From assembly GCA_022496185.1 (NCBI GenBank), contig WTXG01000046.1, positions 1 through 64,000 of the forward strand: a DNA stretch of 64,000 bases, given 5' to 3'. Both the position numbers and the translations under genes were made by a program. Within the stretch, counting starts at the first letter, position 1. The number at the start of each line of letters is the position of its first letter. Below, piece by piece: positions 34,301-46,410 of the stretch. The notes below the pieces were generated by a model, which saw only the letters and a program-made list of their open reading frames with translations, was not told the DNA's origin and did not search any database. The DNA comes from Multifurca ochricompacta. Its lineage: Eukaryota > Basidiomycota > Agaricomycetes > Russulales > Russulaceae.

Positions 34301-34467
34301 TGGCTCCGATGAGGTGGGGTTGGGGCCGGCAGCTGTAGAAGGAGGGCAGATTGAGAGCCACCATGCAAGCAGTAAGACGAAAGCTCACAAACTGATTGGT
34401 CGCTTCTAGATGACGCATGAAATATCCTACGGAGGGTTTTCCTGAATGAAACCGATTCTGATTGCAT
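31310..34467 (-). CDS. NB-ARC/TPR NLR-like protein
   Basis: Predicted STAND ATPase of the fungal NLR class, thought to act in non-self recognition or programmed cell death. Model: exons 34467-34389, 34332-34160, 34098-33941, 33892-33754, 33702-33655, 33600-33560 and 33506-31310; the sum is 945 codons (944 residues) with all phases consistent. The N-terminal domain holds LKEASSLAGKIPYISPVAG, typical of mushroom NLRs. NB-ARC follows: FFGRDAELAEI, P-loop GHGGYGKTT (about 254-262), Walker B IICLDNFE (about 328-335), TMRG, and GLPL-like YVPLAV. Six tetratricopeptide repeats of 40 residues end the protein. The 51-nt intron 33703-33753 has no stop and could be retained. A downstream ATG at 33433 gives the long exon alone but lacks the N-terminus. 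The gene end is only 100 bp from the transposon nest. Confidence 0.85.
31480..32075 (-). repeat. 120-bp coding repeats (TPR array)
   Basis: The TPR-coding part of the NLR repeats with an exact 120-bp period: the sequence tccctgacccag or a close variant recurs at 31489, 31609, 31729, 31849 and 31969. The near-identity of the units at DNA level suggests recent unequal exchange or gene conversion, as described for fungal NLR repeat domains. Confidence 0.85.
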
Positions 34468-35823
34468 GATTTGATCCTGAACTGAAAAAGTAGATGTTTG
34501 TTTATGGTTGAATACGGAAACGAAGGCAAGTGTCGTCTTGGTGGATGCGGCTGTTAGCCCCAATTGCTCAGTTGTGGGAATGTCAACACGCGACGCGGGC
34601 TTTGCCGACCGCACCAACCGACTTCCAGTCAGCGCCTAGTTCGATTTTTCGACAACTCAGCTCCCTTCGAAACCTTTACCTTGAGCATCCCATTCACCTG
34701 TTAATTTAGAAAGTCATCGTGATGACTGTTGCCCGACGAGTCCGTGGTGGGCGATACTCGCTATCTGCTTGATATTGCAATATCCACATGAGGTTGCAAA
34801 CTGTAAAATTCCATGCAACAATAAAATCGTATACTTTAACCGAGTTGAGCATGTGTAAGTTGACTATTCCCAGACCCAAGACCCAAATTACCCATCTTAG
34901 CGTACTCAGGGTTCCCCCTTTCTCCGCTCACTGGTTATGTCGTAAGAAAGTATACCGAGGTTGGATAAATGAATGTGAGGGTATCGTTTTTCAGTAACTC
35001 TCGTCCTGGGCTGACTGTCGCGGTGAGCTGGTGGTCTACTTCGCATGCCATTCGTAATCTGCAAGCGGTCATGGTCACAAGTTTCGGCGGGGAGTTTGAG
35101 GCGATCAAGCAGGCAACCGCGTTTTTGCAACCCAGCCCATTCCCTTTACTATGCAAGACAGTCCTCCACATTGTCAGTTAACACCGACAACTCAGAGTCA
35201 AGTTGTCCACCTTGTTGCGCGATGACGTTTGGAATATGGGCAAGTTGCGTAAGCCTTTAGCCTCGCTGACTTGTCAGCTGTTAGAATCGCCGCCGTAATA
35301 TCAATAATGAACATCATCGCTATTTCTACCCTTCACATGGAGCTGGAATGTTGTTCGAATGTTGTTCGAATCAAGACAATCAGGTGTCCAATTAATTGAT
35401 TAGCCCTCCTCACATCGCCGCGGCTTGAGCGGGTTTCGTTCGACATGTGCGTAAATGTACGGTTTTTGCCGCTATTAGTACACTTCACGACCAGATGGAA
35501 GCCGCCGGATCCATTAATTATGGGGACTTGGCAACAAGCACTACAATCGTCATCATCAAGAGTATAACCACTCGCATTTGTGGCATATTATGTAACCCAG
35601 GCAGTTGCCGCACAACTCCTTTGGGGTTGGTGCTACAACATGCAGAACCATGGGGCGCCCATCTTCTAAGCAAAATATTTTCTCAGACATGGTAAGTCTC
35701 ACACCACAGGCGTGAACACATGGGGGGGTACCCTGACAGTCGCTCGGAACTGGGTTGGAAATACTGAGGCCAAAACCTGGAAGTTCGGAAAGTTCCAATA
35801 GACCGAGCGCCTCAACGGCGAGC
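34468..35823. other. Intergenic region upstream of the NLR gene
   Basis: No gene supported. It should contain the NLR promoter next to 34467. A short tandem duplication (aatgttgttcg twice, near 35345-35365) is visible. The left limit of the long inverted-repeat arm may extend into this region, but its partner is cut by the window end. Confidence 0.4.
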
Positions 35824-37193
35824 CCTTGTGTACCTATTTTGGCCTTGAAACAAGCAAGGCAGAAAATTACCCCCGATTGGTGGTGTTGAGAAACGTATGG
35901 ACGTTCATACATCATTTATCCTTGAGAGTTTCGTCTAGCGGAAGAGTGGGCTTCCATTCATTCAGGGTGTCATTCCTTCCTCTCTTCCTCCGAATACCAA
36001 TGGTCACCACCGGATCTCACAAACACACATACGCAGACCGGGGTGTTCACAGCTATGGAGTATTCTCTTCTTCGTCCAAGATTCCAACTTGAAGTGACGA
36101 TTGCCTTAGGTTTTCCAGAGTTTGACTGTACAGTACGGACATCCTACGCAGTCTCCATCTCCGTTCGTTCGGGGGCCCTTGTGCAGTCATTTAAAAAACA
36201 ACTTCTTGCCTACCCACATACTTTTTTTCGGGTTACATTTTCTCGCTTTGTTCTGCTTACGATTACGACCATCCCAAACAGGCACAGGCTAAATTACCCG
36301 GCACTGCGACTTCCGGCGTTCTCTACACCCGCGTCATGATTTCATCCCCCTCGTCCTCGTGCAATCTTGTGGAGGTTTGCGCTCAATATTACACCCGTCT
36401 TTGTCTTCGTCCCTCATAGGCCTTGTGGAGGCATCGTCGTGGAGCGAAGCATCACACTATATCTTAGATTTTTCTTCTTCTATTCCCGCCCTGCCATTTC
36501 GCGTACTGACTGCATGTAAGAGCAGACTTCAGCTCTATTTGGCCCTGGGTCAGAAGTAGAGATCCTGGTAACAGTACGCGATACACTGGGACAGCGGCGG
36601 TCGCGACTTGCCGTGTAACACCGCCCTTCCATATGGTATGAATATCGTTAGATAAATATTGAATACATGCGTACTATTTGGATTGCTCATAGCTCGATGT
36701 GCCAACATTAATCAAGAGTTTGCGTTTGTGGTAAGCGAATGCTAGTGCTTGTGGCTAGGCATGGAATTGTCCTAAAGATTACATTTCTCAGGTGGGGAAG
36801 GGGGGTTTTGACTTACATTCAAGCAGCATTGAATAAAAGCCAACGCATTGAAATTATCCTCGACTCTTGGTTGGAAGAAAGACATTAATATTCGAGCGGG
36901 GACTGGCCACCCGGCCACTGACTGGATGACTTGGAAGCCTCCTCCTAGAGTGCCAATATAAACGGGCATTGGTTTAAAATCGATACAACTTCTCAGTTAT
37001 TTATTCAGCTCTCCACATGCTTTTCAGTGCTACCACGAGTGGGAGGGACGCTGACTAGCTACGTTATCATCAACCATCGCCCCATTATACACGCATCGAT
37101 GAGCCATTGATATCTATATGATCGTTTCTTGTTTCTGAGTCCCTCATCGCCCTGTACAACTAGTTACACAAAGCTCAAAATTATTGTAGTTCA
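35824..37193 (+). repeat. Left arm of a long inverted repeat
   Basis: Matches the reverse complement of 62635-64000 along its whole length with, by eye, roughly 90 percent identity and small indels. The match ends at gtagttca (37193), after which the two copies differ. The other end may lie further left because the partner runs off the window. Short frames on both strands look like by-products. A TATA-like AATATAAACG lies near 36955. It could be a long solo LTR or another dispersed element; no target duplication was found. Confidence 0.7.
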
Positions 37194-37399
37194 TGAGACC
37201 ACAACGACACGTGACCACACGCGTCAACTTCCATCTCTCATCTCTCATCTCTCTTCTTTAAGGTTCAAGTTTGCGCGACACGACGCATCCTCGCCAGGCT
37301 TTTGGGGTCAGATAATCTCACCCGCGCTCCAGGGACCATCCGATTGCGCCCGAGTGTCTAAGGTCATCTATCAAGGGTCAACCGTGAGTGATTCCTGCA

Positions 37400-39825
37400 T
37401 TCCACCCTCGACACGTTCTCCTTGTCTCACAATATACCTAAACCCAGCACTCCACCTAACTCGAAAGACCCTCACCCATGGAAAACGCTGTCTGAAACAA
37501 CCTCGTTGAAGAGAAATATTTCAGGAAGTCAAGCACACACCTCTATACCCCAACCAAAGGCCTCGACACGCTATAAAGATATAACATTTGATTCTTGCGA
37601 GAAATTTGTTGGACCCATGCCGGTAAACAAATTCTTAAAAGGATTTGTTCCCGAGGCACACGAAAAACGACCAACAAACAAAATAATATTTGCCCATTCC
37701 AAACTGTCTCGGAGAATGAGAATGATTTTTGCAAGTTTCTCTACTGTCTGATACATAGATGCTTCCACGCTTACGCGTGACATAGATTCAGGCAGTCGAA
37801 GCATCAGGACTTTGTCCTGGTCTAAAATTTGACAATACCACCTCTTCCCAGGATGTCCCATACCGTTTGAAACTCGATATATTTCTTTATTCGGGTTCTT
37901 CGAGTCGCTCTGACAGGCGTGATACAACTACTGAGGATACAAAGCCATTGCCGTCGACTTTTTGATCGAGAACAAGACCAAGAGTGACGGTATATTCCGG
38001 GACCTTAAAAGTATGTGGAAAGAGGACAAGACGGATGGAGATGACTTGGAGAGTCACGTACGATGGACAAAAAATGTTTATCAAATCTGTGGCCAGTTGA
38101 TCGCCTATGCCTCCGCACTTCACCGCTCTCAATTTCGCGTCTTTTCGTTTTTTGTCTATCTTTTTGGTGAAAATGGCCGCCTCCTTCAATGTAATCGCAG
38201 CGGAGTTATATACACAAAACCATTCCACTGGGCTACCCTTGCTTGAATTCTTCCAGAGATATAACTTCCTATCGGAGGTCGACCGCGGCTATGACACGAC
38301 TGTTACCCCCGTATCTGATGAGGCAGATGTGGCACTTTCCAAACTGAAGACATACCAACGGTTGGAGAAGGTTAAGAAGAGTGAGCTTCACAAGTTTCTT
38401 GTTCGTGACGACGATAACGCCGCCACAACCGCCGACGGGGAGCTCAGGTATTACATCACACCAAATGCTGTATGGTACACAGAGGCGCTTTTTGGCCGTT
38501 CAACATTTGGGTACATCGCACATAACGCCAAAAGCACAGACCTGGCCTACCCCTCAAATATTTCTGGCAAACAGACCTTTCAAAGGGAAGGGGACGTTTA
38601 TCGCGAACTGCACGACGCGCGAGTACCAAACATACCAAGGATGGGTTTCGCTGGCGACGTCCCTCTATCACCTGAACATGTCAAGATCTCATCATTTGCT
38701 GTACAGAGGACAGGGACGCAAGACTATGTGAAAGGGACTGAGGGGGAACACGACTGGTGTCCTGGTCAACCGCGTGTGATCGTATGTTCATTACCGGCTC
38801 GTTTTGGAGAAACTCGGGAAGACTCTAAATATGTTCAGGTCTACAGGGCAGCTGTGTGGAGTGATGCCATTGTAGGTAAGTGACGTTGTTTCCTGCGGGT
38901 GCTATATATGCTAAATAGTCGGCACAGCTCACTCGGTGGCATACGAGAAGGCTGGACTCTTGCATCGGGACGTGAGCGCGGGAAACATTCTCATAACCGA
39001 GGATGGTTCGGGGATGTTGATCGATTGGGACCTGTCAGTAAAAGTATACAATGAGGTCGAGGAACAGCCAAGACAATATTCATGAACAGTATGTTATCTG
39101 TCAAAAATTTCTTGTGCGTTATGAGCTTATCTGGATTGCATTCAGGGAACATGGCAGTTCATATCGATAGCGCGTTTACGAGAACCTCAGTTCACTCCGC
39201 ATGAGCTCTCAGGCGGCCTGGAGTCATTCTTTTGGATGCTCTTATATGAGATTTCGAGATACAGGAATGTCAGGAAGGTGGATCTCAAAACATATGCAAG
39301 GCGTGTTCGACCAGTATATGGAGATAGGTCGCGACAGTCCTGTCATAGGTGGTGATAGCAAGCTTGACTGCTCACTGGGTCACGCCTTGCTCCTGAAGAA
39401 ATTGTCGAATATTTGCTTACGACTGGTGAAAGGCTTGTCAACACCCCTGCTTGGAGATCATCGAAGAACTACGGTCACTTTTCCACGACTATTACCTTCA
39501 TTTGAAACCACTATTCAACTTCCTCCCACTGAGGTCATCAGAAATTGAAGACAGGCGGAAGAACGACCCACGAGTCAAAAATGCTCGGGAAAAGCTTCTT
39601 TCTTCCGAGGTCGTACTATCCATCATTAGGAAGCATCTTGCGTCTGAATGGGACACCGACGATGACGGTAGCATGGAAAACGCGGGGATCGTTCTTGATA
39701 CAGTAGGTAGCAGGAATCAGTGGAAGTGCAAGGCGGAAGATAGTGGAGCGAAGGAAATGTTCAACCAGATGCGTAAAGGGAGAATGCCAATTGGTTCCAG
39801 AGCCGCCGTGGAGGTTCATCAGTAA
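37400..39825 (+). pseudogene. FunK1-type protein kinase, frameshifted
   Basis: A fungal-specific FunK1 kinase, a family expanded in mushrooms. Segments in order: KFVGPMPVNKFLKGFVPEAH (near 37600-37660), IENKTKSDGIFRDLKSMWKE (near 37965-38025), YITPNAVWYTEALFGRSTFG, the catalytic loop [12 protein letters not shown] (near 38962-38997) and the metal-binding MLIDWDLS (near 39015-39038), GTWQFISIARLREPQFTPHE (near 39148-39207), and a C-terminal tail ending at 39825. A normal intron lies at 38876-38927. The frame changes near 37690, 37950, 38237, 39300 and 39440; the one near 38237 is a single extra base in otherwise well-matched sequence. I therefore call it a pseudogene, although sequencing errors cannot be excluded. 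The start codon was not identified. Confidence 0.82.
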
Positions 39826-42274
39826 GACACTGTACACCAAATCGTCGTAGAAATTGGTTTTTAGTTTTACATTAATATATCATCAGTTGACACTTGGTCA
39901 AGAATACAGGTAAATGGTGTAAAAGAATGCTCACGAATTGATGAAAACTCGCAGCCAACACACTCTCACAACCACTGCCCTCCGACGCCTGGCACAACCC
40001 TATACCATGAACTCTTGCTTGACGCTGAGAAACGTCTTCATAAGCACTGGACTTTTTGGCCCTGTCATCACTAAATCAGCTGCTGTTACACCCATCATTC
40101 TTTTCCCTGGATTCCCCGCTGTCCCCCCTAATTACACCCGGTGTATATAACGAGTACTAGTAGACACTAGGCAACTCGAGCCTTAGACCCGAGCTCTTGT
40201 AGAACTCGTTACTCGATTGAATCTGTGCTCTCCATTTTCCCTTGGTTGTCCCGCCAGGCGACTGAATCATTGAACATTTCCCTCAAAACCCCCGAACCCG
40301 ATTCTCCGCTCGCACACGATACGACCTACCGACCGTAACAGCCGCAGTACTTCTGTGTATTTCTTTCCTTCTTTCATGATCTCTTAAAAAAAGCCTTTTT
40401 CAACAAAATTTGAGCTTTACAGGCGTAGTTAGAAAGCCCTTTGAGTCCGTCCTAACTAACCCCTATCACCTTTTCTTCCCCTCCTGCCCTCAACTCATCT
40501 ACGCTCGATCAGGTCTTATCACATGATTATAGCCTTTGTATCTCCTCCCTCCCTTAGAGCAAAGGCAGGTGGTGTTGAGTCGCCCAGCTTGTATCATCGA
40601 GAAAACTATGAGAATAAATAATATCAAGAAGGCTGTTGAAAGCAAAAGTCAGAATGCATGTCGCGGATAGAGGATCTACATACATAATACGGAGCTGGCG
40701 CGTGCGGTGGCTTCCCGGAGGACCTTCATTGCATGTATAATCTAGCGCGCTTGCGAATACTTTCGGTTGGAAGCATGATGGCAGTGTTGCCCTGTCTTGT
40801 CGCGTATATATATGGACCCGATCGGGTAGAGTTCGTCGCCGGTGGTGATGGTGGTCTATCATGCCCTCTCTCGGAGGGGGGGCTTCAAGTTACTAGCTGC
40901 CAATTACCCGGAGCCCTACACTGGCACTAGTACACTTTTCAGATATCCATTCAGTAGGGTGGGCTGGGAGTTTTGGGGATTGTTTGATTTCGGCGATAGC
41001 GCATTCGCCGACGGTACTAACCTCCATTCCATTGCAGCTGCTTTGATGAAGAGATAGGTCAACCTCAGGCCTTCCTTGATAGCTATAGCTCGGGACGTTC
41101 GTGGAACAGGGTGACTGGAGTGCTATCTACGTGGCTGTACCTGTACCCATGCATGTATGGTCAAGCAAAGCACCCACGGCGCTATAATAAAATCGATATC
41201 GGGTCCCTTATTGGACGGCGCTTGGAGGGAAGATTGATTGATTGCGCATTGTCATTATGTGGTGCATGTGCATGATTGACGCTTGCGCTTGTGGAGACAA
41301 TACGCCGTCGCTTCACTCACGGCCCCTCGGATCGGATATATTATATATATGTACTGCTGGGAGCAACTACTAGCCTAGTATATACACACACTAGATCCGG
41401 TTGTAGACTCAAGACCGAGTACATGGTCTTATCAACATTTTGTTCAAGGGCGAATGCGAATAAGAGTGTATCATAACCACTATAACTACCGGGGTGTCGG
41501 GCTGTCGGGCTGTCGGGTGTGACATCACTTCGTTCACTAGATGTAGTTAATGATGTTAGTACATTCCCCTCCCACTGTCAGATGTCAACGTCGATACTGC
41601 GCCGTACGTCGCTCGACGCTTGACAGTGCGCAACACCTGTCCCACGGTACAAAACAAAAGTCGAGCCTGACACAACTCAAAATATAGGCGTAATTCCCAT
41701 GACGCACAATAGTGTCTGGCGGTTGGTAACACTGTTGTACAATTATCTTGGTGTTGAGCGATACGAGAAAAGAGTGTTCGGAACACTGAAGCCAGACCAA
41801 GAGAGTGTATTTGATGGGAGGCATGCTGCGATACCAATCACAACATGACCATGAGTGTCGTTACAGCGTTTATCCCCTCGGCAAAGCAGGATGCCGATGG
41901 ATTGACACATGCGCATGAGCGAGTTGATGAATACTTGGTAACCATTTCCGCGGGGACGGCGGGGGGGGGGCTTTAGAATAGTGAACCAGAGCCTCTCTGG
42001 TCGTGAGGGCAGAAAAAACAAAATCGACATTGTCAGAAAAATACAGTAAGAGAGGAGAGAAGAGAGTTGAGAAGAGAGGAGAAGAGGAGGGAGGAGGAGG
42101 AGGAGGAGGAGGAGAGAGGGAACGGGTGTTGCCGTCAAGTCAAGATTTAGACTGACCAAAAGTCAAAGTCAAAGTCAAAGCAAAGTCGAGGGGAAGCGTC
42201 ACTTGCCGCTTCACTCTACTCTACCACCCCTTCTTATTCCTTTTTGACCATCTTTTTTGGTGGTCATATCTCTC
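39826..42274. other. Intergenic region with low-complexity tracts
   Basis: No gene supported in about 2.4 kb. It contains a GGA/GAA-rich purine tract at about 42055-42120 and a short tandem array of AAAGTC words at about 42158-42185, just upstream of the Msb1-type gene; both may belong to its promoter. Confidence 0.4.
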
Positions 42275-45200
42275 ATGCCCAGTCTATTCTCCCGATCTCG
42301 TACACCTTCTACCCCTCAAAAGTCACACAAAGCCCATACCGAATTTTCAGACGAATTCGGTCGTGTAACAAGTCATGGCTCTGCGAGGGGCTCCCTTACC
42401 GTCCCTGGAAAGAAGGATAAGCATGCCGAAAAGACTCGCACTCGCACCTTGAGCACCCCAAAGGGTAAAGCCCCAGGTCTCATCGTTCACGATGACGAGC
42501 CTGTCATACCCGACGGTAGTTTTTTCCCTCTCAACCTTGACCCCCCACCACACAGCGGTGACCATGGACCTCCATCGGAGTCAGAACGGGGTGCGTACCT
42601 ATATCTCCATCACTCTTTTCCTCTAAGCGCCCTCTATTGTGGCCGGTACTTCCCCGTCCTCTGGGTTTCCACTTTTTTTTTGTCTTTGAGAAGGGTAAGG
42701 CAGGTGATGGAGATCACTGGTGACGCCAAGGGCTGTGCGCACAACGTCGCGTGTCCTTCGCGCCCACCCGGGAGCTCCCCCTCCTCGCGTTTTGATTCTC
42801 TTTGCCAACTAGCAACTTACCTTGCTAACAATGACGATCACAGGACCTCGCGACCGTGAGCAAGACTATGGTTACCTCTCCTATCAACGCCATCTCGTCC
42901 TCGGCCTCGACGAGGTCGACCGTCTCGTCCGCACCGTCACCGAGGAACTTGGAACACGTGGTCTCACCATCCCTTTCCTCTTCTCCTCCCTGGCTCTCGA
43001 CGTCAATTCCTCCGGCGTTCGTCGACTCGTGCAAGCTTTCCTTCGTACCTGTGTCTCCTTCCCTGCGCCGGACGCAGACCACACATGGCGCGAGGAAGCC
43101 CGCTTTGCCGCTCCTCCAGAGCTTGCCATGTTTCTCCGTTGGGGGCTTGCTCATGTTTTGCGTGTTTCTGGGGGTACCGCCGTTCGTGGCCTTATCTCTT
43201 GGGACATGTACGTCGAATGGAGTGAAGCCGAAGTGGGTGAGCAACAACCTTTTCTGGTCTGCTTTTTCCTGCACCGAAATGTTGATTCCCCGTTATAGTA
43301 CAAGACTATCCCGCCACTCACTTCGAAACACTCATCGCACCCATGCAGCAGCCTCTTCCCTCAATCGTTGTCAACGTTCTCTCACTCCTTGCTCGCCTAA
43401 CAGCCCATTCCTCATCCTCAGGCCACACTCCCCCAACCCTCTCCCCTCTTTTTGGACCGCTCATTTTTGGTCTTGGCCCCGCGGCGTTACCCTTCCATCA
43501 CACGTACCTTCAATACCTTCGTGCTACCAACGCAATGGAGCATGTCTTACTCGCCTTTGTTCGCTGGCAAGATGCGCCAAGCAACGAGTCTTCGGGTTCC
43601 TTTGGTGGCGGACCCGGTAGTGCTGCATCCCTTGGCGTACCGACCCGCCTCAAAGATTGGATTCGCGGCTATCCGGCCATGCTCCCAGAACCAGCCACAC
43701 GCTCAAAGAAGCAGGATAGGCTTCAACCCCGCCGCGGTGCCCGCACCGTGCGCGTCGTCAGTGTGAGGCGGAACGTTCGGATGTATACGCCCGATCTCGT
43801 TAAGACCGCTTCAAGCTGGGCCAATCGCCCCCCGAGCGGAATAACCCATACCCCGAATCCCTTTGCCCAATCTCGCGATTGGGAACGTGTCGCCCCATCT
43901 ACACTCAAGCTGACTCCGCGCTACGCGGACAGTTTCAAGAAGCGTATGGATCTACCGCCTAATTTCCACCCCCATACTGGCATCGCCTCATCTAATGCAT
44001 CCATCTCTTCCTCCACCACCATATCCACGCTTGGGGATAGCCCCACCGATTACTTTGGTCTCGGCAAACCTGCCCTGGGAGGTGAGGAGCGTTTCCGCAG
44101 TTTGACAGAACTTAAATGGGGTGAATTCGAAGCAATGGGCTTCGGAGGAACGGAATCGAGTGAGAGGAAACTCCAGTTTGACCTCACCGAAAGCGCGCGG
44201 ACGGTACGTCATATTTGCTGCCATGTCATGTGGCCTCACGCTTTCCATACACGCACTAACTCACCCGCGCTGCATTCCAGTCTCGAGCGGCAAAGCGAGC
44301 GACGCTGACCTGGACGGACTTCTCCGCCAGTGGCTTCTCGCGTACGGATGCACCGCTCAGCGCGACGCTTCAATTCAGCTCTCCTCTCGTAAACTCAATT
44401 TCGTCTTGGCCGGAACAGCAGGCCGATATCACCCGCAAATTGAAGAAGACACAGAAGGCTCTCCCTCCGTTTGGGTGGGACACAGAGCCGGTGATGGGCA
44501 CGGAAACCATCATCGAGGAAGCATTCGTTGACGTGTTCTGTGATCTCATCTATGGAGGTGGCTGGATGGACATAGAGCGGGAGGAAATTGACCGAGAATG
44601 CAATTGGGCACTGGTGAGCATCAGCATCCGGAAGATTGTTTGACCGTCTTCCCCGCTCCTTATACCTTCCACCCCACGCCCACAGATCGAGTTCAAGTCA
44701 CTCCCGATTTCCAGATCATCTGTATCTGGAGGTTCGGACCCGCGCACTTCCTCTACCGTTTTCCTCTTTGAGGAGTTTGTGCCGCTCGAATACCGCCAAC
44801 AGCTCTCCGCAGGTGTTCAGAGTAAGAGAACGCTCGCTTCGTTCTTCTCACCCGGAAAGACAAAGCAATGGAAGCAAGCCACGACTCTCAATGGGCGTCC
44901 TTATGTCGTCGGCCATGTTCCTAGGAGCCTGAACTCTCGCGAGGTTGAATTTGAAGGTTTCCTTCGCGGCAATAACAGTTCCACGAAACTTATCTCACTG
45001 GGTCGTGATGGACCCGTAAAGCGAGATGTGATCCCCACTGAAACTAAACCTCCGTCGACGCCTGTTGCCGCTCCATCTCCTTCTTTACTGACCCCAGTAC
45101 CGAAGCGTTCTCCCCCTCGCGCAGAGCAGGTCTCTTCCCCTCTGCTCGTACCCCCGCAAGAGGAAACCACTATTCGTCCAACAACACCATCAGCTTTACC

Positions 45201-46410
45201 TTCTACCCCGGCGAGCACAAACAAACGGCGCTTCCGCCTTCCTACTGGTCTGCCGCTCACCCCGAACTCGCGCACGTCTGGCTTGACACCCTCTGAGGCA
45301 GAAGACGTCGACTTTGAGACGCGCCTGGCAAGTTACAGCGACGACGAGCTGAATAGTATCAACGCAAGCACGCGTCAACTGACGAAACAGGAGCGTCGTC
45401 GTTCAAAGGACGATGCGTGGGTTGACATTTTAGTTGCCAGTCACACCCGGCGTGCCGGTAATCAAGACGCGGAGATTCGCCGGCCCGGTGGTCCGCGAGC
45501 ACGGAACACTAGTCGTCCAGATCCGGAAGTTGCCAGTCAGCAAGTTGCCCAGGTGCTTGCAGGCATTCGCGGTCCTTCGCCTCCATTCGATGGAGATAGC
45601 GAGGCTGACATTGAGCCGATGAAAGTGCCTCACCGTTCAAAGATGGACAGCCATGGGGCCGCACTGGAAGTAACCCATACACCCGCGATCCCAGAAAGTG
45701 AAGGTCAAACAGAGCCGGAGGAAGTTCCAGAGGAGGACGCACCACGTCGACAACGACGATTAGGCTATTTTGACTTGCATCCAGAACGCCGCCCGTTGCG
45801 CTCGGATTCGGACGAGGTTTTCCTTGAACCGGTGCTTGAACCAGTGCTCGCTCGTGGTCCGGCGGAGAGTGGGAATGAACCCCCGCGTCTAAGTGACGTC
45901 TCGGAAAGTGTTTATTCTGAAACGACACCACCCGCCTCGCCGAGGCCCTATCACCGTCCCACTGAGATTGACATCACCGAAGTGGCTCCTGATTCTGTCA
46001 CCCCCACCTCGCCGACACTGACGTACTCTCCACGCGATCTACAGCGCCAACAGGAGGTGCGCGACCGATTATCGGGAAAGCCTGGTCCCAAGACAAGCGC
46101 GCTTATTGAGATGTATCGTGAGAAGGAGCGTCAGGCTACGGGTCGAAGTTCGCCTCTTGGTTCGCGTGTCGCGCAGCAGCAGCAACAACAACAACAACAA
46201 CCAGAGGAACGTTCATTACAGGCAGTGAAAGAAACTTTACCGTCACTACCAGAGCCATCGCCTTCTCCTACCACACCTACACCAGAGGAAAGTGGCACTC
46301 AGCTCATAGAGCCTCTGAGTTTCGACCTTGAACAAGGGCGGAATAGTCCATATCGATATGTGCACGGTGCGCCATTGCACAATGTAGTTGAGGAGGAAGA
46401 AGAGGAATGA
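42275..46410 (+). CDS. Msb1/Mug8-type morphogenesis protein
   Basis: Large protein of the Msb1/Mug8 family (RhoGAP-like fold), linked in yeasts to polarity and cell-wall morphogenesis. Model: exons 42275-42590, 42844-43236, 43299-44203, 44281-44613 and 44686-46410; the sum is 1,224 codons (1,223 residues) and all junction phases agree. The conserved domain covers about residues 110-720: YGYLSYQRHLVLGLDEVDRL, SSLALDVNSSGVRRLVQAFL, TPPTLSPLFGPLIFGLGPAA and YLRATNAMEHVLLAFVRWQD are characteristic. The C-terminal 400 residues are low-complexity, Pro/Ser/Thr/Glu-rich, with a glutamine run from a CAG/CAA tract near 46174-46203. The first intron (253 nt) is long for this locus and could hide a further exon; an upstream in-frame ATG at 42257 is also possible. 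Confidence 0.85.
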
